Origin: Chloroflexia bacterium
GTDB lineage: Bacteria; Chloroflexota; Chloroflexia; Thermomicrobiales; UBA6265
Assembly: GCA_013698305.1 (NCBI GenBank)
Contig: JACCVC010000161.1
Span: forward strand, 1 to 6,521
Direction: 5' to 3'
Length of the DNA: 6,521 nucleotides
Below the pieces are notes generated by a model that saw only the letters and a list, made by a program, of their open reading frames with translations, was not told the origin of the DNA and did not search any database. A program made the translations under genes and the position numbers. Positions within the stretch are counted from its first letter, which is position 1; each line of letters starts with the position of its first letter. Shown here piece after piece: positions 1 through 5,472 of this stretch.

Positions 1-376
1 CGGGATGCACTACCAACTGCCGCCGGCCACCGAGGCCAAGCTGGTGCGCTGCGTGCGCGGGGCGATCTTCGACGCCATCGTGGACCTGCGTTCGGAGTCA
101 GCGACCTACGGGCAGTGGTTCGGCGTCGAACTGTCGGCGGCGAACGGGCGGGCGCTGTTTGTGCCCGAGCGGTTTGGTCACGGGTTTCTGACTCTGGCGG
201 ACGACACATTGGTGTACTACCAGGTCAGCGAGTTTTACACGCCCGGCGCCGAGTGCGGCCTGCGTTATGACGATCCGGCCATCGGCATCGACTGGCCGGA
301 CCGTGTGCGGCTGATCAGCGACAAGGACGCGTTTTGGCCGCTGCTCGATCCAGCGGCCGGCTCCGCCAAGCCGTGA
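1..376 (+). CDS. dTDP-4-dehydrorhamnose 3,5-epimerase family protein (RmlC/RfbC-like), 5'-truncated
   Basis: This is the 3' part of a cupin-fold sugar-nucleotide epimerase; about the first third lies before the window. RmlC enzymes epimerise C3 and/or C5 of dTDP-4-keto-6-deoxy sugars in the cytoplasm. The reading frame enters from the edge as G-MHYQLPP, which matches the conserved RG(L/M)HYQ segment carrying the catalytic His, so the ATG at base 5 is internal. Numbering from that Met, Lys12 and Arg15 lie where substrate-phosphate contacts occur. VPERFGHGFLTL (53-64) and the YYQVSEFYTP block (71-80) match the family, and Tyr72 and Tyr78 align with the two active-site tyrosines of mycobacterial RmlC. 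YDDPAIGIDWP and ISDKD complete the C-terminal signature. The stop TGA overlaps the GTG of the next gene by 4 bp, so the two are probably translationally coupled. Single- or double-epimerase activity and the exact substrate cannot be told from this part. Confidence 0.9.
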   Translation, partial: GMHYQLPPATEAKLVRCVRGAIFDAIVDLRSESATYGQWFGVELSAANGRALFVPERFGHGFLTLADDTLVYYQVSEFYTPGAECGLRYDDPAIGIDWPDRVRLISDKDAFWPLLDPAAGSAKP

Positions 377-1662
377 TCATCGTCGACCGCGCGTTGCAGG
401 AGCGCGAGGCGGCGGGCACGCCGATCCACGTGGGGATGATCGGCGCGGGGTTCATGGGGCGCGGCATCGCCAACCAGATCGTCAACTCGACCCCGGGGAT
501 GCGTTTGGTTGCCATCGCCAACAGGCATCCGGATGGGGCTCGACGGGCGTACGCGGAGGCAGGCGTGGATGACGTCGCCGCTGTGGACAGCGCGGGCGCC
601 CTTGACCGGGAGGTGGCGGCCGGGCGGTCGGTGATCACCGACGACCCGTACGCGCTCTGCCAGGCCGGGTCCATCGAGGCAGTCATCGAGGTTACCGGCA
701 CCATCGAGTACGCCGCCGGCGTGGTCCTCGCCGCCTTCGAGCACGGCAAGCACGTGGTGATAATGAACGCCGAGCTCGACGGCACGGTCGGGTCGATCCT
801 CAAGGTGGAGGCGAACAAGGCGGGGGTCATCTACACGGTATCCGACGGTGACCAGCCGGGCGTGCAGCTCAACCTCTACCGCTTCGTACGCCAGTTGGGC
901 CTAAGACCAGTGCTGTGCGGCAACATCAAGGGGCTGCAGGACCCCTACCGCAACCCCACGACCCAAGAAGGGTTCGCGAAGCGCTGGGGACAGAACCCCC
1001 GGATGGTGACCAGCTTCGCCGACGGGACGAAGATCTCCTTCGAGCAGGCGATCGTGGCCAACGCGACCGGCATGACGGTGGCCCGCCGGGGAATGTCCGG
1101 CCACGAGTTCAAAGGTCACGTCGACGAGGCAACGTCGCTGTACGACGCCGACGAGCTGGGGGCGCTCGGCGGGGTCGTCGACTACCTGGTCGGCGCGCTT
1201 CCCTGCCCTGGCGTGTTCGTCTACGGCACGCACGACGACCCGAAGCAGCGCCACTACCTGAACCTGTACAAGCTGGGGGAGGGCCCCCTGTACAGCTTCT
1301 ACGTGCCTTACCACCTGTGCCACTTCGAGGTGCCGATGACGGTGGCCCGGGCGGTGTTGTTCGGCGACGTCGCCCTGCAGCCGCTGGGCGCCGCGCAGGT
1401 AGAGGTCTTGACGACCGCCAAGACCGATCTGCCGGCCGGGACGGTGCTCGACGCGCTGGGCGGCTACCACACCTACGGTGAAGCCGAACGCGCCGACGTC
1501 ACCCAGCAGCAGGCCCTGCTGCCGATCGGCGTCGCGGAAGGCTGCCGGCTATTGCGCGACGTGGCCAAGGACGACGTTCTAGGCTATGCCGATGTGGAGT
1601 TGCCACCAGGACGCCTGTGCGACTCGCTCCGCGACCGCCAGCGAGCGCACTTCGCGAACTAG
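373..1662 (+). CDS. NAD(P)-dependent oxidoreductase with C-terminal SAF domain (homoserine-dehydrogenase-like)
   Basis: This 429-residue cytoplasmic enzyme has an N-terminal Rossmann domain with the dinucleotide loop GAGFMG at residues 24-29, preceded by IHVGMI. The middle part resembles the homoserine dehydrogenase-like fold (EVTGTIEYAAGVVL, then HVVIMNAELDGTVG). A family-typical block GNIKGLQDPYRNPTTQEGFA follows, and then a SAF-type domain from about residue 343 (VEVLTTAKTDLPAGTVLDALGG). I chose GTG at 373 because it overlaps the upstream TGA as GTGA and because family members begin much like MIIVDxALxxRxxxGxPI. A TTG at 334 in the same frame would put 39 bases inside the epimerase gene and adds residues of no family character. 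Homologues are seen beside RmlC-like epimerases in sugar-nucleotide clusters. It therefore probably performs a redox step on an activated sugar or sugar acid, but the substrate is unknown. Homoserine dehydrogenase proper is unlikely because of the SAF domain and the neighbours. Confidence 0.85.
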   Translation: MIIVDRALQEREAAGTPIHVGMIGAGFMGRGIANQIVNSTPGMRLVAIANRHPDGARRAYAEAGVDDVAAVDSAGALDREVAAGRSVITDDPYALCQAGSIEAVIEVTGTIEYAAGVVLAAFEHGKHVVIMNAELDGTVGSILKVEANKAGVIYTVSDGDQPGVQLNLYRFVRQLGLRPVLCGNIKGLQDPYRNPTTQEGFAKRWGQNPRMVTSFADGTKISFEQAIVANATGMTVARRGMSGHEFKGHVDEATSLYDADELGALGGVVDYLVGALPCPGVFVYGTHDDPKQRHYLNLYKLGEGPLYSFYVPYHLCHFEVPMTVARAVLFGDVALQPLGAAQVEVLTTAKTDLPAGTVLDALGGYHTYGEAERADVTQQQALLPIGVAEGCRLLRDVAKDDVLGYADVELPPGRLCDSLRDRQRAHFAN

Positions 1663-1713
1663 CCCTCTTTGGGCATTATCACCTTGACCGCTGATACTGA
1701 TACGAGAGAGGGC

Positions 1714-2164
1714 ATGCCAGCCCACGGTTGGCAGCAACCGTCCGTTACACGATGGCCGGCGCGGTGGCCGTGGCTCGGGCGCTGCGGGCCATGGCCGTCT
1801 GGGGGAATCTTCGCCGTGGCCGTCGCCGTCGGGCGGGCCACAACCGCCGCCGACGCCTTCAGCCAATCCCCCGGTCTCCGAGGCCAGTGTGCCCCGCTTC
1901 GAGCTGGCGACGGACCCCACGGACCAGGCTTCGCAGAGCGCTGAAGAGCAAGGCGTCGACACGGTTACCGATGGCGTCGAGCAGTCGCCGGACGCTGGTG
2001 CGCCGCGTCTCGGCTCTGAACCGCCCGAGGAGAGCAAGCCCGTCAGCGAAGAACTTGGCCCGACGGGAGGCTTTGATACTCCAACGAGTACGTCTGGACT
2101 GCTCCAGGGGTTGCTGCAGTCCCGGACCCAGCCGACGGCGCTTCCGATCCGGCAGCCGACCTGA
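1714..2164 (+). pseudogene. Probable frameshifted relic of a secreted or membrane-anchored protein
   Basis: No intact gene spans this stretch, but two frames together resemble one protein. ATG at 1714 follows a purine-rich ribosome-site-like GAGAGAGGG. Its frame gives an Arg/Trp-rich start, then a short hydrophobic run, GGIFAVAVAVGRATTAADAF (about residues 35-54), as in an anchor or signal segment. That frame ends at 1944. From about 1815 the next frame instead gives a Pro/Ser/Thr-rich segment (PQPPPTPSANPPVSEASVP) and then an acidic, Ser/Thr/Glu-rich tail up to TGA at 2162-2164. By hand count about three quarters of its third codon positions from 1889 are G or C, which favours coding. A single indel near 1815-1870 would join them. 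The tail alone could be expressed from GTG at 1889 (91 codons). I recognise no domain. Chance open frames in GC-rich DNA remain possible. Confidence 0.33.
1724..1741 (+). terminator. 7-bp-stem hairpin after the SAF oxidoreductase gene
   Basis: ACGGTTG (1724-1730) and CAACCGT (1735-1741) are perfect inverted repeats with a GCAG tetraloop, 61 bases after the oxidoreductase stop codon. A smaller GCCC/GGGC hairpin sits just after that stop (1663-1675). There is no T-run after the stem, so it is at best a high-GC style terminator. It also overlaps the first codons of the possible relic beginning at 1714, so it could be a 5' structure of that message instead. Confidence 0.35.
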
Positions 2165-2189
2165 TGGAACAGGCGGAGTCAAGCTCCGG

Positions 2190-2864
2190 GTGGCGCAGCT
2201 GCCGTTGAAGGAAGGCGCCGGTCAGGCAAGGGGCGCGGATGTCTGGGGCATCGTCCTCGCCGCGGGAAGTGGCTGGCGGTTTGGGGGGCCCAAGCAGTTC
2301 GCGAAACTGAACCGCCTTCGACTGGTCGACCACGTCGTGGCGACGGCCACGACGGTCTGCGACCGCGTGATGGTTGTCCTGCCACCCGGCACCGCGTGGG
2401 AAGATCCGACGACGACGGTCGTGGACGGCGGAACCACGCGGCTCGACTCCGTGCGTGCCGGCCTGGCAGCCGTCCCCGAAGATGTGATCGTCGTCGTCTC
2501 TGACGCGGCACACCCTTTGGCGTCGGCGGCGCTCTACCAGCGCGTGACAGCGGCGGTGCGACGGGGAGCATCCGCCGCGGTGCCGGTGATCCCGGTGACC
2601 GAGGCGCTCAAGCGTGTCGATGACGACCGCGTTGTGGCGACGGTGCCACGCACTCAGACCGTGATGGCGCAGATGCCGCAGGCGTTCTGGGCGCCGATGC
2701 TGCGGGCAGCCCACGCCGGGCAACCCGAAGCCGCGGAGGACAGCGAGCTGGTCGAGCGCATCGGCGGGACGGTCGTCACGGTGCCGGGCGACACCGCCAA
2801 CTTGCACGTCACCACCCCGGCCGAACTCGATCTGGCCATCTGGTTGCTGCGGGCACTCCCCTAG
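2190..2864 (+). CDS. IspD-like cytidylyltransferase (2-C-methyl-D-erythritol 4-phosphate / ribitol-phosphate CTP transferase family)
   Basis: This 224-residue protein has the whole IspD/TarI fold. The CTP-binding loop is AAGSGWRFGGPKQF (24-37), with Arg30 and Lys35 matching the catalytic Arg20 and Lys27 of E. coli IspD. GGTTRLDSVRAGL (80-92) and VVSDAAHPL (102-110) follow, then AQMPQAF, DSELVE, and VPGDTANLHVTTPAELDLA near the end. Family enzymes move CMP from CTP to a polyol phosphate. At His206 this protein differs from the Lys of E. coli IspD (NIKVT), so a non-MEP substrate is possible. GTG at 2190 gives a normal family length; a GGAG lies 12 bases upstream, a loose spacing. The frame is open upstream to about 1728, but that extension is Arg-rich with no family character. 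The neighbours are glycan genes, with no ispF or other isoprenoid gene in view. It probably activates a polyol or sugar phosphate for glycan synthesis, but housekeeping IspD cannot be excluded. Confidence 0.85.
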   Translation: MAQLPLKEGAGQARGADVWGIVLAAGSGWRFGGPKQFAKLNRLRLVDHVVATATTVCDRVMVVLPPGTAWEDPTTTVVDGGTTRLDSVRAGLAAVPEDVIVVVSDAAHPLASAALYQRVTAAVRRGASAAVPVIPVTEALKRVDDDRVVATVPRTQTVMAQMPQAFWAPMLRAAHAGQPEAAEDSELVERIGGTVVTVPGDTANLHVTTPAELDLAIWLLRALP

Positions 2865-3307
2865 CGCGTTGCTGTGCTGCCCAGCCCGAGTCTCGGCGCA
2901 GCGGTGAGCGCCGACAAACCATGCGAACCGGGCCCACTATCGAAAACGCCCACCGCCCGGACTGACGGTAGGCGGAACAGGCGAAGGATCTACCGCGCGC
3001 CGGCGCGGTCCCCGGCCGCAGCCGACGCCAGGCGCCCGCAAGCAGCCACCGGTGGCAGAAGCCGGACTGCAGCCGGCGCATCTCGGCGGCGGTCAGTCTT
3101 GCACTACCTGCTCGAAGATGCCCATCAGCGTGTCGAGGGGCTGGGCTGGGCTTGCACATCTCCTCGGTCAGCGCCGCCAGCCTGGACGGGGAAGGCGCAA
3201 ATGACCGCTGGCATGCACCGCACGCCGTAGCGGGTGAACAGCCGCATTCACATCTCTGTCAGGGATTGCGCACCTCGACGTTGATCGGTGCCATCTAATC
3301 ATAGGCG
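2865..3307. other. Gene-poor convergence zone with broken coding fragments
   Basis: No intact gene is visible between the IspD-like gene and the vestigial sulfotransferase start. On the minus strand, short protein-like pieces fall in different frames: VVVDRNAYD then MAPINVEVRNP (about 3345-3263, separated by stops), RYGVRCMPAVICAFPVQA (about 3232-3179), then LAALTEEMCKPSPAPR (about 3180-3133), with DTLMGIFEQVVQD in a shifted frame (about 3135-3097) and LTAAEMRRLQSG beyond. They could be remains of one decayed gene running on from the vestigial sulfotransferase, but I cannot assign a family, and chance reading is possible. No tRNA or transposon end was seen. Confidence 0.4.
2992..3009. terminator. 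GC hairpin between convergent gene sets
   Basis: ACCGCGC (2992-2998) and GCGCGGT (3003-3009) are perfect inverted repeats around a GCCG loop. The site lies 127 bases after the IspD-like stop and before the end of the opposing sulfotransferase set, where a bidirectional transcription stop would be useful. No T-run follows on either strand, and GC-rich DNA yields such palindromes by chance, so the call is weak. Confidence 0.3.
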
Positions 3308-3394
3308 TTACGGTCCACCACGACACTGCAGCAGCGTGGTACCAGAACGAGGCCGAGACACCAACAGCACCGGCTGCCCGGTACGTGGCGTCAC
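3308..3394 (-). pseudogene. Vestigial third sulfotransferase start (PAPS-binding loop only)
   Basis: On the minus strand a GTG at 3394-3392 overlaps the TGA of the sulfotransferase before it as GTGA. It opens a 28-codon frame ending at TAA (3310-3308). The peptide contains PVLLVSRPRSGTTLLQ (residues 8-23), which is the 5'-phosphosulfate-binding strand-loop-helix of sulfotransferases, with PRSGTT at 15-20. Family resemblance ends abruptly after Gln23; neither other frame continues a sulfotransferase. It is therefore the first few percent of a third gene in the same operon, cut by deletion or rearrangement. The loop type (PRSGTT) differs from the K-AGTTS and K-CGTTS loops of its two neighbours, so it is not a recent copy of either. 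A translated short peptide would lack the rest of the fold and could not be an enzyme. Confidence 0.65.
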
Positions 3395-4311
3395 TCCGAT
3401 CCACCGGCCCAGCCGGGTAGGTTACGGTACCCGCGGCTTCGGAGGAGCACTCCCGTGCGCGCATTGGAGTCCCGGTAATAGTCATCAAGCGCCCGCCTCG
3501 TCGCATCGTCCAGCGCGGGGATTCCTGCCGTTGTGGCATTGACTGATCGCATCGCCCTGGCAGCCAACCGGTACACCCCCGGGGCTCGGCCCCGGAGCGC
3601 CGCTCCCCGCTCTCGCACAGACAGCTGCAGAGTCCGCAGTGTGCTGCTTCGGTATCTCGCGCTCGGGTTGGCCGCCGTGACATCGATGTCCGGCAGTGCC
3701 TCTTTTGCTATGCCCGCCCACTCGCAGATCTCCGCCAACATCTTCTGCGGATCTTCTTTTAGATGCTCAAGAAATACGACATGCAGACGATCTCCGAATG
3801 CATCCGACCAGCTCCTGAGTTGATCGACGTAGCAGCCACCCGATAATCCCCAGTACGCGATGTGCTCCCGCTGCCCATCGCGACCGTCTGCTCGTAATTG
3901 CAAACACTCCTTTAAGTAGCCAGCTGGCGTCAGGTAAGACGGCAAGTGCCCTTGACCAAAGTGAAACGCATAATACGAGTAAAAACGAGTAACAGGGTCT
4001 CGCAAACTCAGCAGTAAGTGAGGCCGGCCAAGCACGCTTTGCATATGAGAGATTGTCGAGACGCCACCGAAGAAGTATCCAGGCGTGGCCTCCATAACCC
4101 AGCGTTCACCGGTGCAGTGACGGAAATGGTCGGCGTATGACTCTAGTGGCGCTATCTCCTCGCCAAAGCGAGAAGCTGAAAAGTAGTATAGCTCCTTTTC
4201 GTCAGCGCCACACACATCGGGATGTTGAGCGAGGTACTCGAACAGTGATGTTGTGCCAGCTTTAGCTACGCCAATAATAATGAGGTTAGGTAAGCGACGA
4301 CACTGGCTCAC
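3391..4311 (-). CDS. PAPS-dependent sulfotransferase (heparan-sulfotransferase-like), second of tandem pair
   Basis: This 306-residue cytoplasmic enzyme is predicted to move sulfate from PAPS to a hydroxyl or amino group of an acceptor, probably a glycan here. LPNLIIIGVAKAGTTS gives the 5'-phosphosulfate loop, with Lys17 as the likely catalytic or phosphate-binding Lys. KELYYF lies at 39-44. LSLRDPVTRFYSYY gives the 3'-phosphate site with Arg104 and Ser112. The C-terminal DSNARTGVLLRSRGYRNLPGW resembles its upstream neighbour, so the two are paralogues. I chose GTG at 4311 because it overlaps the neighbour's TGA as GTGA and puts the PAPS loop near the N-terminus as usual. ATG at 4326, in the same frame with a 19-bp overlap, is a fair alternative. 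The 5' two-thirds is clearly AT-richer than the surroundings, with TTA and repeated ATT codons, while the C-terminal third returns to the local composition. The true acceptor cannot be told from sequence. Confidence 0.9.
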   Translation of the reverse strand: MSQCRRLPNLIIIGVAKAGTTSLFEYLAQHPDVCGADEKELYYFSASRFGEEIAPLESYADHFRHCTGERWVMEATPGYFFGGVSTISHMQSVLGRPHLLLSLRDPVTRFYSYYAFHFGQGHLPSYLTPAGYLKECLQLRADGRDGQREHIAYWGLSGGCYVDQLRSWSDAFGDRLHVVFLEHLKEDPQKMLAEICEWAGIAKEALPDIDVTAANPSARYRSSTLRTLQLSVRERGAALRGRAPGVYRLAARAMRSVNATTAGIPALDDATRRALDDYYRDSNARTGVLLRSRGYRNLPGWAGGSE

Positions 4312-5258
4312 TGGTGCACCAGCCATTCAGGGAGTTGCTGGTACCCACGCCGGGTCAACAGGTTCGCGAGGTTGGCGTTGGAGTTGGCATACAACTCGCG
4401 CAGCCTTGCCGCGACGGCAGGATCTAAAGTGTCGGTGGGCGGCGCCCCGTTGACCTGGCCGTAGAACCGCCGGAGTGTCTCGCGCACCTCGGGACGAGCC
4501 CGGAACACCTGGCGGGTCAGGGGCCGCAGCGCCTCGACGCCGCGCGCGACGAGCCGGCTGCGTGCCTCAATCGTGGTGTTCCGGCGGGTGACGTCAAGGG
4601 CGGCGACTCCGGTCTCGTCGAGGTCCAACCGGCGGCAGAGTGCGGCGACCTCAGCGGCCGCATCAGCAGCAAGCCGCTCTGCGAACACGATCCGGAGGCG
4701 ATCTCCAAAGGCTTCGAACCAGGCTGGCAAGTAATCAGCGTACATGCCAACCGTCAGGGCGGAACCGCGTACCGGTGATGAGGCTGGATCGGCAATCCAC
4801 CGTTCGCACAACTCAAGATATCCGGCGCATGACAGGTCACGGGGAAGACGGCCGCGGCTCTGCAGGTAGCGGTACGCGGACCAGAAGCGCTTGACTGGGT
4901 CGCGAAGGCTGATGATGACATGCGGGTTCGGCAGCGTGGTGTGCAGCGCCTCGATTACGCGCAGCCCTGACCAGGCGTATCGGGGTGATGCCTCGAGTCG
5001 ATAACGTTGCCCGGCCCAGCCTCGGAAGTGATCGGCATATGTTGACAACGGCGGAAGATCACTTGCACCCTCTGCGAGGGGATAGAAGTACTGGAGCTCC
5101 TTGACGTCGGACGGCATGATCTCTGGATGCTGACCCAAAAGGGCGAACAACGATGTCGTGCCACACTTGGCCACGCCGGCGATCACGAGGTTGGGCAGCG
5201 TCAGGCTATCGCCATCCAGTTTCTCTCGCGTTGCCTGCCATCCGCCCGAAGGCGACAT
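4308..5258 (-). CDS. PAPS-dependent sulfotransferase (heparan-sulfotransferase-like), first of tandem pair
   Basis: This 316-residue sulfotransferase is paralogous to the next gene on this strand. LPNLVIAGVAKCGTTS (21-36) forms the PAPS 5'-phosphosulfate loop with Lys31. KELQYF is at 53-58. ISLRDPVKRFWSAY gives the 3'-phosphate site with Arg119 and Ser127. ELYANSNANLANLL and LPEWL close the protein. The shared blocks and equal order suggest an old duplication, but the acceptor-facing middle differs strongly, so the two may sulfate different positions. No signal peptide or membrane span is seen, so action on a cytoplasmic precursor is likely. I chose ATG at 5258 because AAGGG lies 6 bases upstream. 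The same frame also offers ATG at 5273 and GTG at 5288, the last with a G-run 5 bases upstream; these add 5 or 10 residues. Its stop overlaps the next gene's GTG by 4 bp. GC is high, like the plus-strand genes. Confidence 0.9.
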   Translation of the reverse strand: MSPSGGWQATREKLDGDSLTLPNLVIAGVAKCGTTSLFALLGQHPEIMPSDVKELQYFYPLAEGASDLPPLSTYADHFRGWAGQRYRLEASPRYAWSGLRVIEALHTTLPNPHVIISLRDPVKRFWSAYRYLQSRGRLPRDLSCAGYLELCERWIADPASSPVRGSALTVGMYADYLPAWFEAFGDRLRIVFAERLAADAAAEVAALCRRLDLDETGVAALDVTRRNTTIEARSRLVARGVEALRPLTRQVFRARPEVRETLRRFYGQVNGAPPTDTLDPAVAARLRELYANSNANLANLLTRRGYQQLPEWLVHQ

Positions 5259-5330
5259 CTCCCGCCCTTGCATGTGTTGCTGCGTCACATCGACCCCCGT
5301 CTACTTGGTGGCGACGGTTGGCTTCTGTCC

Positions 5331-5343
5331 CGTTGCCGCAACG
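5331..5343. promoter_or_regulatory. Palindrome upstream of the sulfotransferase operon
   Basis: CGTTGC and GCAACG flank a single C in a 13-base palindrome, 42-55 bases upstream of the most distal possible start of the first sulfotransferase. The position and symmetry would suit a dimeric regulator, but no regulator gene is in view and no second copy of the site was found. Confidence 0.2.
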
Positions 5344-5357
5344 TCGGTCCGCCAACG

Positions 5358-5374
5358 ATCTCTATCCGAGAGAT
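5358..5374. promoter_or_regulatory. Inverted repeat in the sulfotransferase leader region
   Basis: ATCTCT (5358-5363) and AGAGAT (5369-5374) are perfect inverted repeats around a 5-base spacer in the 184-base gap between the beta-helix gene and the first sulfotransferase. It could be an operator or a leader hairpin. I could not find a convincing -10/-35 pair to anchor it. Confidence 0.25.
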
Positions 5375-5418
5375 GTCCCTCGGTCCTTCCGGGGTCGTAT
5401 GGTACCCGAACCGACACC

Positions 5419-5438
5419 CCACCCGTTAGTGCGGGTGG
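5419..5438 (-). terminator. Terminator-like hairpin after the beta-helix gene
   Basis: CCACCCG and CGGGTGG form a perfect 7-bp stem with a 6-base loop, starting 34 bases past the TAG of the beta-helix gene in its direction of transcription. It is the only strong stem in the 184-base gap and sits where a terminator belongs, separating this gene from the sulfotransferases. A T-run is lacking, as is common in GC-rich bacteria; partial read-through is possible. Confidence 0.45.
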
Positions 5439-5472
5439 TTCCACGTTTCACCCCGAGTGGCCGCACCCGTGG

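Noticed and set aside
334..372. TTG start at 334 for the SAF oxidoreductase
   Set aside because: It lies inside the epimerase gene and adds residues absent from the family; GTG at 373 with GTGA overlap is far better.
901..1481. Open frames of 188-189 codons on both strands within the oxidoreductase gene
   Set aside because: Both are shadows of the real gene, with Arg/Gly/Val/His-rich composition.
1728..2189. N-terminal extension of the cytidylyltransferase to 378 residues
   Set aside because: The added 154 residues are Arg/Ser-rich with no family character, and competing frames in this stretch look more protein-like.
2043..2807. 254-codon open frame on the minus strand
   Set aside because: It is antisense to the clear IspD-like gene, is His/Arg-rich and has no domain; typical of GC-rich DNA.
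2874..3230. 118-codon plus-strand open frame after the IspD-like gene
   Set aside because: Low-complexity Arg/Ala/Pro composition, no motif and no ribosome site; left as non-coding.
3168..3683. 171-codon minus-strand open frame overlapping the second sulfotransferase
   Set aside because: Most of it is a shadow of that gene, and the rest crosses the vestigial sulfotransferase in the wrong frame.
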